Below, piece after piece: positions 1 to 13,100 of a stretch of 64,000 bases of DNA. The notes beneath the pieces were generated by a model that was not told the DNA's origin, searched no databases, and worked only from the letters and a program-made list of their open reading frames with translations. Every line of letters starts with the position of its first letter. Position 1 is the stretch's first letter. The position numbers and the translations under genes are program-made. This DNA comes from Rallus limicola. Taxonomy: Eukaryota; Chordata; Aves; Gruiformes; Rallidae. Location: NCBI GenBank assembly GCA_022605955.1, contig JAKCOZ010000008.1, positions 21,701,083 through 21,765,082 of the forward strand. The letters run 5' to 3'.

Positions 1-3000
1 TCCACCTGAATGATTTAAAATAATTTCACAGAGCATACTTAGAGCTACATGACTTCAGCCTTCCCAAATGCTGAGGTAAGAAGGAATTCACTGTACCGTT
101 CTTTCGCTACCACTGAAATTCGGCAGAATCGTTCCCTTTCTTCAGTGAAGCATAAGGAATTACCTGACTTGTCTCAAATCACACACCAAGCAGCAGTGCA
201 GTTGGGAATGGATTTTACATTTCTTTTCTGGTTCTTCCAACACAAGCAGCATAGCATAATGAGGACACATGTTATAGCAATATGATCTTTCCATGTCATT
301 TTACTTAAAAAAACCTAATTATGTCTTTGCATAGGGTCATTATTGAATGATATCTGCTACATTTGCACTCTAGAGACACTTGCCTATCACCTGGTATGAT
401 AGGAAATTAAGACTGTACTCATAATTTGAAAAGTGCTTTGGGGCTTCTGTGGATCAAAGATACCTTGGAAATGCAAAGTATTTCATAATTTTAGCTGAAC
501 AGCTTCGCTTCAGAGTTGTTTCTCTGTAAGTAATAAATTAGCATTTCCTCTTCCAGTTGCTGTCTTTTGGTCTGTGCTATCTTTAATGTGAATTTGCAGC
601 TGTCAAAATGAATAATATGCAGCATCAATTTAAACTCTGCTTTTCGATAAGTTCAGTGTAATAGTTTCACTTTGCCTCGATTCTGTTGATTGCTATTAAA
701 TTCTAGATTGTTTTAAATTCCTTGAGACCATCTTGGAAGTATCAATTATAAACTGTAGGCATTTATTAGAATTCAGCCTGAGACAGAGCACTCTCATTTG
801 GCTGGAAAACATTCCTTTCTGCTCTTTGCACTTAAAGGGGTCACGGAAATACAATTTGCCATTTAAAAAAAGTAGAGTGTTTAAAGAAGAAATATTATAA
901 ATTATTGTAGAGATTAGAAAAGAACCTTTATAAAGAGTACCTATGGAGGTGAAGAACCACATATGACTTGCTCTTTGTCCATCTACACAGTTTGTGACTG
1001 GTGAAAATAACTGGAAAAGAGGTGATTTGCAAACAAGTAACTGTCTCTCCCCACACACAAAATAAACTTCCCTCTGACTGGGAAATGGAAAATGAAGTCA
1101 TCACTTCCTGCAAGTCAAAAGATTTCTACAATAATATGGCTTACAACACCCTACTCCCTAAGAAACTTGTTATTTCTGCATGAGTAGATGTTCCAGTGGA
1201 TCAGAGTGACATGTGCTGTTTGACAGTAAAATCCTGCACATGCACCCCCAACCCTGCTTTCTTTCCCCCTGTAACAAATAATTGTTATTCCAACTGTTTG
1301 TTGACACTCAGAACAAACAGCAACATCCATAGTTTTTCTCCACTGAACACACCTGTCATGCAGATGCTTTTCACAGCCTCAGCTATTTATACAATACTTG
1401 TATTAAAAATGTCTTTGTCCTTTTGCTTTGCATAAAGTAAAATGCTTATAACATTGGGATCAGTATTAGAAATGGACTGAGAAAACAATGCCTAGGAATG
1501 GATTAAAACCGAGACTTGGAGTGAAAATTCAGACTGGATGATACTGAAATCTCATTGGCTGTTCTGAATTTTTTTTTGCAGAGCCTGGCTGATCTCACAA
1601 GATCACCTGAAGGGTGTTTATAGAAGGCGTGAAAAATATATACTTTTTTCCCCATCTTATTTGATACATTACATATTCTCTATCTACAAACTATCCAATA
1701 TGTGAATTTTCATCTGACTTTATGCAAATTAGAAGCAACCCTTATTTAGGACAGATATTCAGCCTTTTCTTTTTAATCTGCATCTTGCTTTTCAATCCAT
1801 CTTTGACTTTTTACACTTAAATCTAAACATCATATTTTCTATTAATTATTCCAACTGAAGGAATCACTGATGTTGATATACTGATTATTAAGTCTTCTTG
1901 ATTAAAGAAATGGGAACCAAACTGCTACCAAATGTGTACTGGTTTCCATTCATAATTTTTCTCTCAAGGACACTGACAATTTCAACCAGAAAATTCACTA
2001 CCAATTCTTTACTACTAATAGGAGTCTTGAGTTTCTTACTTCCCTGATCTGAAGCAATACCATTTAGTTCCTCTAGACCAGTAAAATCAGAAGGGTGGGT
2101 ACAGCCTTGCTCCTGGCCAGCTTCACCTTGGCCTCGATTCTTGTGTTGCAGGTGAAGCTTCATTATGCATGGACAGTTATTTGTGCTCACAGTCACATGT
2201 CTAAATTATCAGGTAAAATCACTGATGTAACCTTTGAGCGAGTCATCTTTAATACGATTAAAAATGCATGTACCTAATCACTGATTCTTAATACCAGTGC
2301 ATTGTTTATTTGGAAACAATACCAGAGTAGTGAAAGAGAATAGGAAATTTTCATGCCAATGAGCAATGTCAATTTAAGGAAATGCATAAACACAACATTT
2401 AATTAAACTGGAAAAAAGTGGTAAAACATTATTACACTTTCGAGGCCCCAAAGCTCATGAGATGAAATGGATAGCATAAATAATACATTATTATATAAAT
2501 AAAGAGATTGAGAAAGGGACAGTGATAGAACCTACAATATATTCTTTTGCACAAAGCACTACAGAAGCATCTCTGCTCCATTTTTAATATTTCCCTTCCT
2601 TTTATTCACTGTCTACTAGATGCTTTTCCTATTTTTTTAATTCCATCTTAGTTTGCCATTTCTTTTTCCTCCTTCTGTTCTTATGTTTTCAACCTGTAGA
2701 CCTTGACTACAACACATTGAGTCTAGTGTGGCACCTAACTCATCTTTTCTAAATAAATTCTGTGTGAAAATATTTCAGAAAACTAGTATTGAGATAATAA
2801 GCTGATCTGGCAGAGGACTTCTAGAGAGGCTATTTCATTATTAAACTGAGCCAGCTACCTTCAATGGAAGTGGCTAAGTAGAAATGGATGATTCTTAAAT
2901 AGCTGTGCATGCACACAACTCAAATTGGAGGCTTCCTGTGGTGATGGTATTTATTGTTCTTAAGTCTAAGTATTCATGCAAAAGGTACTGAATCCAGAAA

Positions 3001-6000
3001 ATTGAGCTTAAAATGTAATTTTAGATTTGACCACTGTTTTGCCACAAGCTTCAATTTTGTTTGGAGCCTTTTATGTATGGTGTTAAGAAGCAAGTGCCTT
3101 TCCTTTTGTTTTTCATTTCTCCCTCCTCACCCCAACTCAGCAAGTAATCAAGCTACTGAGGAGAAAATGGACAGATCAGGTTTTCTTGGAGAGACGGGGA
3201 AAAGACAGAGGTTGGGGTTTCTACTTCCCTTCCTAGTAAACTGCATTCCAAAACCCCTGTTGAATGTCTCATCTCTTTACAAGGTGGGAAACTAACCTGT
3301 GCTCTGCCTGCCACTGGTGCTCAGTCTCACCCCAATGTCAGCACCTTCAAGACACAGGCCATTCTTCTGCTTGAGCTTATCTAGGACCAGTGATCTCCTC
3401 TCCCTAGGGACTAGACTGAGCCTAGGCCCAACGTGTCAGAACATTCATGCTGTTTGTGTTCCCCACTCTGCTGATGGGGAAGACGGAAAAAATGCAGGAC
3501 CTTTCAGCTGTACAGTAAGTGTGCTGCTTTATTCAGTGCCCAGCAATCCAGATTTACACTGACACCAGAACGGCAGTGAATCCCAGCACGCTACGGGAAG
3601 CTGTAAGGGCTTACAAAGCCTCCTGACTCATAAAAGCCAGGCAGCATTCTGGACTCTGTTGGGCACAGACACAACTGGAGAAGCAGAGCAGAAGTCTCCT
3701 TTCCAGGAATCCTGGCATCTGTAACCTCCTGCCAGGTCAGATAAAGCTTTATGCCACTGGGAGCACTTTATGGGTAAAAGTTGGGTTTATTGGGGTGACA
3801 TGACACAGGCAGCTCTGTTTTCCATAGAAAAGACAACAACTGGAAACTGAGCAGAGTATTACACAGAGCTGTAATGACTATGTGCACTACACAACATTCA
3901 TCATTGCTATTGAAGACTGACTGGGACCATAATAAATACATGACTATTTGATATATGTCCTCAAAAAGGTCATCCAGAAGCATAGCCTGGGAAGCCCCTC
4001 CTGGCACGAAGTGCAAGACCAGCCAAATTGTTTTAACTTGCCAGTATATTTTTAGAGTTCATTTAAAACATTTTGTCATGTATATTCTCTTTTAAAGAAT
4101 GATACATCACCACTGACAGTCAGTGCATACTGTTTTCATAGCCTAGCTTTCATAAATATTATGAACAAATACCACAGTGGTATTGTTATAATGAATTACA
4201 GTGATGTGTTTCTTGAGAGAGTGCCAGTGACTGGTTTATATCCTCCGTGATGTTAGTGTCACAAGAAACGTGGCACAAATCTTTTCCCAAGGTTCAGCAG
4301 TATCTTTAGGCCAATAATGCTACACTTTCTTTTTCTAAACAGTTTCCTCTGAACATTGATGTATAGCCTTTTAAAATTTTATTTTAATATGGTCAATGAT
4401 CTAACAACACTCATTATGTTTGAAGTTCCTTTATTGTAATCTGGAAATAATTTTCATCTGACTCTCACCAACAGACAAACATAATAAAAGATGTATAAGC
4501 CAAATAAATGTTACACAGCAGCTCTCAGGACTAATTGAGGTTCTCAAACAGCCATACAGTCCTGCAGTATCAGGGTTAAAATACTGCAGTACAAGTAGAA
4601 AAGGAAGCACTGAGTTCTTCCCATCCACTGGTAGCTTATCTGTGAGGGAAAGAACATTTAGCAGTGCTGCAGAGAATCCTACCAGGCTCCTCTTTGCATA
4701 CCTGTCCATTAGAGATGGACAGGTTTCCCTGGGGATGCCTTGTTCCCAGTCACTGTGCACTGTCTCTGCACTAGGACTGGTGCCTTGCCAACCTCCTAAA
4801 AACCTTCCCAGATGGATCGCTTCCTTTGGTGCCAGCAGGCACCCTTAGAAAGACATGGCTGGATGAATGTGAAATTCATTTTTATAAAGTCTGTGGGGGG
4901 AAAAATATCATATGTTTGCCAGCTGCTTGAGATAGGCTTGCAGTTGGAGCCATTAAAAAACATAGGATTTTAAACTTTTTTATTTTTCCTGGTTTTTAAT
5001 CTACCCTACCCTGTGAGAACAATAGTTCATTTAACTCCAGCTGTGTTCCACCACATTCATTTCAATAATGTTTGGTCTACTGAACATACAGAATTAAGTA
5101 CCTGTGTGTTCTGAAGTGGCATAGATATTTTGTCTTAGGCTCTCAGAAGAAGTTCTGCACAAAAATATACTAATGGGAAATTATATGCAAATGTGTATCT
5201 GACCATGGCTGAAATGGCAACATTTGCTAACAGATACACTGCCCAGTACGGTAAACATTTTTTTTTAACATAAAGAATAAGATATAACAACAATTACCTT
5301 TGCCACTTTGCTACTCTACCACATTAAATGGTGCCTTCAACCAGTAACCCACCGATAAGAAATTCTAAATGCCATGACTCTTTCAGTATCCCAAGGAGTT
5401 TTGTACTTCACAATGCTCCCTTTTGCTTCCCACACAAAGATACTTCTCTCATTAAAAAAAAAAAACCCAAACGCCCAAAAACCAAAACCCAAGCAAGAAA
5501 ATTTCCAGAATGATAAGGAGATCAAAAGTAGTGAGTGAACACAAAAAAAGTCTTTGCCTAGAAGACGGAAAAACCCTAAGGGGCCCAGAGCTGCACTTTT
5601 TTTAATTTGACAGGCATTTAGAAGTGTAATTGATGGGGCAGTTAACATGGCTCTTGACCAAAACAGTTCATATACAATAGCAATGTCACATTTATAACAT
5701 GCCAAAAATCATACTAATATGTATTCCATGAAACACAACTACCTCATAAATTAGGAGGAAAAAAGATCCCACACATTACAGGTCTGAAAAGTTTCAAGTT
5801 TGAAGTGATTTTTTGTTACTTCAGATTATTGTTATTTCAGATTACTTCTGCAAATAAACACAAGGAAGACATTTTCACGAGCTCCCTCTTTTCTGTTGCA
5901 TTAGGCTACGCTACCTTTGCTACAAATACAATAAAGCAAATAGTCTACAGTCCAGGTTTACAGTGGAAACCAATTGCCTCCCACACCAGGGAGAGGGAAG

Positions 6001-8989
6001 ACCAGGTCATTTATCAAAAATCACTAATGCCTAAAGCCACGGGACACTTTTCAACCCAAAGGATAATAGTTTTTCCTTTCAACTACGAATTCCAGTCTAG
6101 ACGTGCTTTATGATATCTTTTGAAATGCTTTTTTTTGGCCTAAAGTGTGCTGCAGTGTCAGTTACCCTCTGCTGAGGCTTCTTTATATGAACCCAGAGCC
6201 ACCTGCCTTTCAGAGGCAGTAGAAAAGCCTAAAGCAGGCAGAAGAGTTCCTCAGTGCATGAATTTTTGAAGGCTGGTGTTTGCTGGCTACCTTTCTGGCA
6301 TTTAAGAATAATTTTTTTCTATATGTATGCATACACACATGCAACTTGGGATTATTTTGCCCTGTAAATATTAGTTATTATAGTAAATTTGATGCATCAT
6401 GAGAACAAAAAGACACACACTCACGACTGAGGTGTGCCTCCACAGATGATCAGTTCTGCATTTGTATGATGTGCTAAGCTCCAGAAGAATGTATAGAAAG
6501 ACAGCTGCTGCCACTAGGATCTTAGAGTCTAGTTCTGTCATCAAGACAGACACACTGCAACTTGATAGTCTCTCTGACAATGTTAACTGGTTGCCTTATG
6601 TTATAAAAGAACTTTGGGCACACCACAGTGAAAATTAATCTCTGTATATCTGTAGCCCTTTGAGACAGCTTGCTACTAATTACAAAGCTTACATTTATTA
6701 CAGGTGCAAGGGGTCACTGCTGACATTTCAGCTCTTAATGGCCTTTCTTCAAGCACACACCAGAGCACAGCACGCCTCTGTTGTTTAGCACCATGCAGGT
6801 CTCAAACCACCAGTGGAGCCAGCCATCAGCCAGTAGTGACAAATTCACTAGTCGCAATTAAAGTTTCTACTGTACCTTAACAATCTTTGGAGAGAAAAGC
6901 ATGAGAAGCGAGTTCTTGGTTGTCTTTTACCAAATGACTTCAAAAAGTTAAAAGCCCACACCACACAACATGCTACATGGCAGCAGTTTGAGGTGACTAA
7001 ATTTGAGTAATCTGAAGGCTGTGTGTTCTCCTTAACCCTGCAAAGCAGAGCTGAGGTACCCTAACAAAACACAGCACAAGCTCCCTCTGTCCTACTTTTC
7101 TTCCCTCTTCTGTATAAAAAGGACTATAATCTTCAGGAGCTGTCAGTCCTGCAGTTTGCATGAACATTAACTCACCAGAAAGGTGGCAATTCTAGCTTAG
7201 AGCGGGTCATCTCTCCAGGCTACATACCACTTAAACTAAACATCTATTAAAAAAAAAGAAAGAGCTCCCAGATAGCAGCACATGGTAGCAGCAAACATTA
7301 ATTTATGACTCATGAGTAACTTGGAAAATACAAATAAAGATGAAAGTAGTAAAAACAGTGACTGAAGATTTGATGACCGAACGTGCTGAATTTGATTAGT
7401 TATGATGAATGGGAGTCACATTTTTTTTTTCCTTGTAAATAGTTGAGTAATTGCTGTAAACCCATGAAAATATTCACAGAAAGTGAAAGGTTTTAGCACA
7501 AACATCAACCCACACAGGAAACGTGTGATGTGTTACTACAGAGATGTTCAAAACCTAAATTCTCTACAATCAGTTTTCCCATCAGCTGCTGGCATCATCA
7601 TCCAATTCTTCACCCAAACATGATCACAGAACATTTCTATGGCAAATGCAACTCCAGCTATGTGAAAATTATTATTTAAATACACCCATGCACACATTAC
7701 TGGCTAGTTTAAATTTTTACTTTTACAGAAATGTAATCGCTATGTTCATGGATCTAACAACATCACCAATGTATCTGCTAAAAATAGCTGGCACCAAAGC
7801 AAGAACACGGCAAGAGGCAGATCCTGAAAACAGCCTTCAGTGCTTGAACAGTGATACAAATGCCTGCAGTGAGTTTCATTTGGTTAGAGAAATCAGGAGA
7901 CAACTTGGAGACACACCTTTGTCATAGAGAAATTGGTATGATGCTACACTCAAAGCACAATCAGTCTGTGGGGGGGCAGGGGGTATGAATTAAATGTCTC
8001 CTTTGGTCTGTCGCTAGAGCTTGGTGCTTCTCTGCCCCTGCCACCCACCAAGCTGTCCACCAGCCTGCTGGCCCTCAGTCAGGAAAACTCATGTGGCTCA
8101 CCATAGAGTTAGTATCCATGAAAAGTATTCCTGTTTAGGCTGAAAAAGTGTTGCTCTTTCCAAAGCAGAAAAGTTTCTGAATTCTAATCTCCTGCCATCT
8201 TACCTAAAGTACCTTCACAGGCTCTTCAGGCAGACTTTACAGTTAAGGTGTTTTAACTTTGACTCTAGGAACAGACTTCTTATTCAGAGCCCCTGTGGTG
8301 ATTTAACACGCTCCCAAAAGTCCACACTTAAGTTCTTCAAACTTAAAATGTAATACAACTGCTGCTAAAAACTGAAGATGCAGCAAGGTGTATTTATCAA
8401 AGTCATTTCCGTATTTGATGAATACGGCCAAGCTGCGCAAGCAACATTATCAAACTGTATCTGCCTTAAGTTAAAAATATCAGCCAGCAAATGCCTGACA
8501 CAGGGAATAAGAATGTTTCTTCTTGCTGCATATTTACTCAATCAACTCTGCAGACAGGAGCATAAAGGAGCCACAGGGAATATCTCTCAGCTGTCAGGTA
8601 ATCTCGGTTGGTTTACTGAAACATGGAAGGTGTTTAGGTTCTGAAAGGCCTTTTGTTTGTGGAGACTCTCCTCTCTAATGAAAATACGAAGCATTTGCAT
8701 TGCTTTTAAATCCTTTCAGAGGTTTTGTGTTTTTTGCTTCCTGTAAGGCTAGTGGCAGGAGTTTTGAAAGTAAATAATTTCCTATGTTAGCGATGAAAAT
8801 ACAAAGAAAGTAATGAGCATATACCTGCTCAGTGAATAAGGAGGGAAGGAGGGGTAAACTAGGCTGCCTACTATGCTCACTGAATTGCACAGGCAACAGT
8901 AAGCAGTGGTGTAAGGCCAAACTTGGGAGTACGTCAGCCTTAATGCTTGAAGCCTAAAAAGTTAGAGGGGGAGCTGATTTGGCATCAGA
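1..8989. other. AT-rich non-genic block
   Basis: I see no gene here. The longest open frames are about 120 codons, have no recognisable domain, and are interrupted or flanked by ordinary AT-rich sequence. The block contains scattered homopolymers, an A/C-rich tract near 5454 and a G-rich spot at 7970-7983 (runs of seven and five G separated by CA). It could be intergenic or the inside of a long intron. Confidence 0.6.
5454..5501. repeat. A/C-rich low-complexity tract
   Basis: A run of A is followed by an irregular alternation of A-runs and CCC or CCAA blocks. Three similar tracts occur near 9781, 38129 and 61819. It has no coding meaning. A decayed retroposon tail or simple low-complexity growth are both possible. 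Confidence 0.6.
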
Positions 8990-10110
8990 TGATAACTCCA
9001 ATATAATAGGCTTCTTGGAATGAGAGTAACTAATGAGATGTGGTATTACCTACTTGACAGGAATGATGAAGGTGAGGGAGAGGCACTGTATGTGAAGGAT
9101 ATACAGCACCACAGCATAAAAATAACACGGGGGAAAAGAAGCACAATGGAATCCTTGTGGGTGGAAAACACAGATGTTAATAGGTGTACTACCAACCTTC
9201 TGATGAGGGCAATGCCAAAATCATCGGCTCAGAAAAAGCTTCATGAAATTAGAGAAGCTGCAAATTTAGGTCAGGTACAAATTCAAAGAGACTGCAATTA
9301 ACCTCACCAGACTGAATTAATGCTTCATTAAGACACAGAAATGTAATTTTTTGGACACACAAATGCTTGCTACCTAAAACCCACCACATATTAGTTTCAG
9401 CTGGTGCACAGAACAACAGCTATTAATGGGAAAGGTGTTCTGCATTAGGGACCATCATACACAACGGTTTAAAACCTGAAAAAGAGAGAAGAATAAATAA
9501 ATCTGGTTTGTGGCTATCCAATTTCAAGAAAAAAAATGTTAAAAAATTAGCAGTTCTAAAAAAAGTAAAAACCGACACTGTCTCCCTCCAAAATACTCTG
9601 AAATGGCAGGTTCAAAAGCCAAGAAGTTTACAGAAAGCCTGATAGTCATGATATACACTATACTAGAAGCTTCAGGAATGTGTGTGACAGAACAAGAAGA
9701 AAACAAAGCAGCTCAAACTCCTCTGCACAAATGGTTCAATAGAAGAGCAAAGGAAGCTTTCAAAGGCAGAAGATCAGCATAAAAAAACACCAAAACCCAC
9801 CAAACCACAAAAACCCAAACAAACCCCCAACAAACCAGAAAGCTTTCTGAAGTGAGGTCTGAAAAATCCCATAAAACAGCTGGAACATAAACAGGAAATA
9901 AATAAGACTAAAAAATGAATTTGAGGAGCGACTTGAAAATGATGCACAAAATGATTGTAAAACATTTTTGAACACATCAAAAGCAGGCAACTATCTTGTG
10001 ATTAGTGCAAAGAGTTGACAACAAAGGCATTAAAAGGCTGATAATGCCACCACAGGCACTCAGTGAGCTATTTCCACCTTTACTGAGGAAGTAGTTTGGT
10101 AAATTCTCAT
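8990..10110 (+). mobile_element. Decayed CR1-type LINE, endonuclease to early reverse-transcriptase region
   Basis: The plus strand keeps a 93-codon open frame at 9020-9301. Its phrases GEGEALYVKD and MESLWVE line up with the CR1 endonuclease motifs of the type GGVALYVK and ESLWVRI. About 125 bases after the latter, RDCN-stop-P sits where the family has GDFNYP. Further on, translated pieces such as NDCKTFLNTSK (around 9940) resemble the stretch between the endonuclease and the reverse transcriptase. Stops and frame changes break everything after 9301, so this is a fossil and not an active element. The outer limits are estimates, since similarity fades at both ends. The motif matches are from memory of the family and not from an alignment. 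Confidence 0.5.
9781..9838. repeat. A/C-rich low-complexity tract
   Basis: Almost only A and C occur on the plus strand, as AAACCC-, CACC- and CCCCCAAC-like blocks. It lies inside the decayed LINE region and may be an insertion or a local expansion. It gives an artificial phenylalanine-, glycine- and leucine-rich open frame on the minus strand. Confidence 0.6.
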
Positions 10111-13100
10111 GCTTGACATACTTCTTGTAGCACACAGACAAGAGGAATTTTTAAAAATTTCTAAAAATTTTGTAATGAAGTTTGAAGAAAATATAGATAA
10201 GACCAAATAAAGACATCAAACAGCTCTCATCTATGTAGCGTCTCATACAGTACAGTTTGGGACCCTTCCACTGAGAGGGGACAGCCAAAAATGAGATCTA
10301 ATCGCAGTTCACAACATCAGAAAGGTGGATAGCTGAATGCAAGCAGGATTAAACAGAATAAGTTATTGCAATACTAGAAGTAATAGGGGACACTATGAAG
10401 CTAATAGGAGGTTGATTTAATTCAGAAATTACTTTCCTGGTGAGTACTGAACCTCTGGAACTTGCCAACACAGGAAGCTGCTGAGGCAGACAGTAACAAC
10501 AGCTTCAAGCTGGAACAAGGCAAATTCATAGGAAACACAAATAAGACTACATAGGTATATGGCTTCAGAGATCCCAAATCCCAGCTGTGATGCTGACACA
10601 AGCATGAGAACAGTCCATGGAAGTGGCCAAGTTTGCACGCTGTTCACAGTCTCCTCTACTGCCTCTGCTGGAGACAGAAGGAGACTAGACCCATTATTTG
10701 TGAGGTCAGGCATTTTTTTAAAGGAACTTCTGCCCACTTCTGCATCTCAGCTTGTTTTATGTTGTCTTTTTACCTTCTCAGCTAAGCAGCGCATCTCATA
10801 ACAAGCTGTGTCATTCTTATCATTTCCATTCCGATTGCCACTGTTCCTACAACCTTGGTATGGATGTTCTTCTGTGGCATATATCTTCTGGATATATACC
10901 ATTCAGAGAAATATCCAACCTTGATGTGTTGCAAATTTAATTCTTGGTATCAAATACTTCTGTTTTAAAAGGAGCCAGAAACTTAATTGGGAAAAGCGTT
11001 CAGAAAATTCTATTAGTATTGATTAAACCAGACATTGCAGAAGTTAGAAATCTAGTGAGACCTAGCCTAACTAAAAAGAAGAAACTTCTGCAGAGTAATT
11101 TCTGCAGCTTCTAATCTACAGTGTAGCAAAGCATACAAAAAGCAGTAAGCATTATGGAAAAGATGAATACTCTATCCCAAAAGAGTTGTAAATTATAGCA
11201 TATTAACAGAAGTCACTTGGATATGGTCATTAGTACAAAAAAAAAAATGCAACAAGCAACAGCACCCCCACTGTCCTTCACTAACAATCAGAGGAAACAC
11301 CAACAGATTCCTCAGCACACATGTACCAGACTCCCATCTGGAATATCCTGTATTTCCTTTCTCATCAGAGTTTGACGAAAGGTGATAACAGACACTACAA
11401 ATCATCAGCACAAGCTCACTTATTGACTCGATGGAAATTCTAAGCAAAAAGATGTTGACAACAGTATCCCAACCATCTCTCTTTCTGATTTGTTGATGCA
11501 GTACAACATACAATCATCAGAAAGAGTTTTACAACCACTGCAATAGTGTTTTCTATTTATAACTATTGGAATGTGAATTTATGGTCTGTGAAAGGTTTTA
11601 GTGTTCTGACTGACAGCCTGGGAGTCTTTTATTTCATAAACACTATATGATTTAATAAGCAAGAAATCAGGAAGCTGATTCTAAGAAATAAACCTACAGA
11701 AAGTATTTTTCAATCTGAAGACAACCATGCTAATAAGTCTGAGGTTATCCTCTTCATGTTGTTACACACAGATGCACATGTGTTGCTGTACAGAAACACA
11801 GCAAGTCGCAGCTTCATCCTAGAAGGGGGAAAATGTGAAAACAGCATGCTGGGGACACAGCTGAATCAGAAACCCACCATAAGAAATAAGTGACTTTTCA
11901 AAGGAAGCATAATACATGCTTTTACTAAGGACCATTTATTAGGGACTAACACATCGTTTATTTTGAGTGCAGCTTTGGAAAAAAATTTGCAAGGGCCATT
12001 ATGGTTAAATCTGAAGATTAAATTACTAGTTTGGAATTTTCAAAACTTTCTGTGCTAGTTTAACCTTGCTCCCCTTAAAGTCAAGAGCAGGTTTTTCTAA
12101 TGATTTTAACGGGAAAGGAAAGCAAGCAGAGCAATTCTGAAAGTTCCACCATGGAGGCACTTCACCTTTACTATTTACAGGGGTATTAGTTATATTTTTA
12201 TGTGGATATCTAGACAATCTGGGCTATAAAAGCTGGCTGAAGAGAAAGCTCCTATTAACCCAATAGGTCTAGAAGTTCAACCAAACTTTAAAATATTTTG
12301 TTAAATTAACTTCATACAAGAATTTAGTGATGGGTCATATCTTTCTAAATGCAAAAGCTGTTGAAAGAGCTACATTGTTCAACTTCAGAAGCTATCAATG
12401 AACATTAAAATAGCACCAAAGTTCACATTTGCACAGGGCTTTCCAAGTGCTTTATAAACATTAGTTTTAGCCTAAAACATGCTTAGGAAGTGGGTTATAT
12501 CCATGATTGTCCCCTCACTTCTATTTATTTTTAAACACAGATGAATGTGATAATATATAGAAGCTGTAGCAAAGAACCACCTGTGTAGCCAATACTGTCA
12601 CACCACATGGAAATTTGTGGCTTCAGACCATTCTCCTGCAGAGAAAAGGAGAAGTTGGGGAATTGCTGGTCAAGAAAACTGGTGCAGTTCCTCGCTACAA
12701 GATACCTTTCTGCCTGAAAACACACAGGTTCTAAAAGGCTTGTAGCTGCAAAGTCAGTCAGCCATGTAATCATTAAAGTATTCAGTTGCGAGAGGAAAGC
12801 AGTCAGTCCTTGAAGGTAGGAAGGGTTTAAAACAAGCTGAACACTCAGAAGAAAAGGTGAGCATGAAATAACGATGGGAGGCTGCTCCCCTTTTGCTAAG
12901 GCAGGGTGAGGTTCCCCTAATTTCAGCTGCCTAACAGTTTCAGGAGTCCCACGTGAACTGGCTGCTAGGTCATCATTCCATTTCAGAGCATGTTCCAGGA
13001 GAATAAAGCGGAGGCAGCTGAAACTGATGACAGGAAACCCACCTTGGGAGTGTCAGCTAATAATTATTTTAAGGTGAAGCAAATTTTCAATGAATGACAG

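Noticed and set aside
3299..3562. Open frame followed by GTAAGT at 3514
   Set aside because: No credible acceptor upstream and no protein similarity. The donor-like site alone is expected by chance.
9760..9990. Phenylalanine/glycine-rich minus-strand frame resembling a membrane segment
   Set aside because: It is the complement of the A/C-rich tract and decayed LINE sequence.
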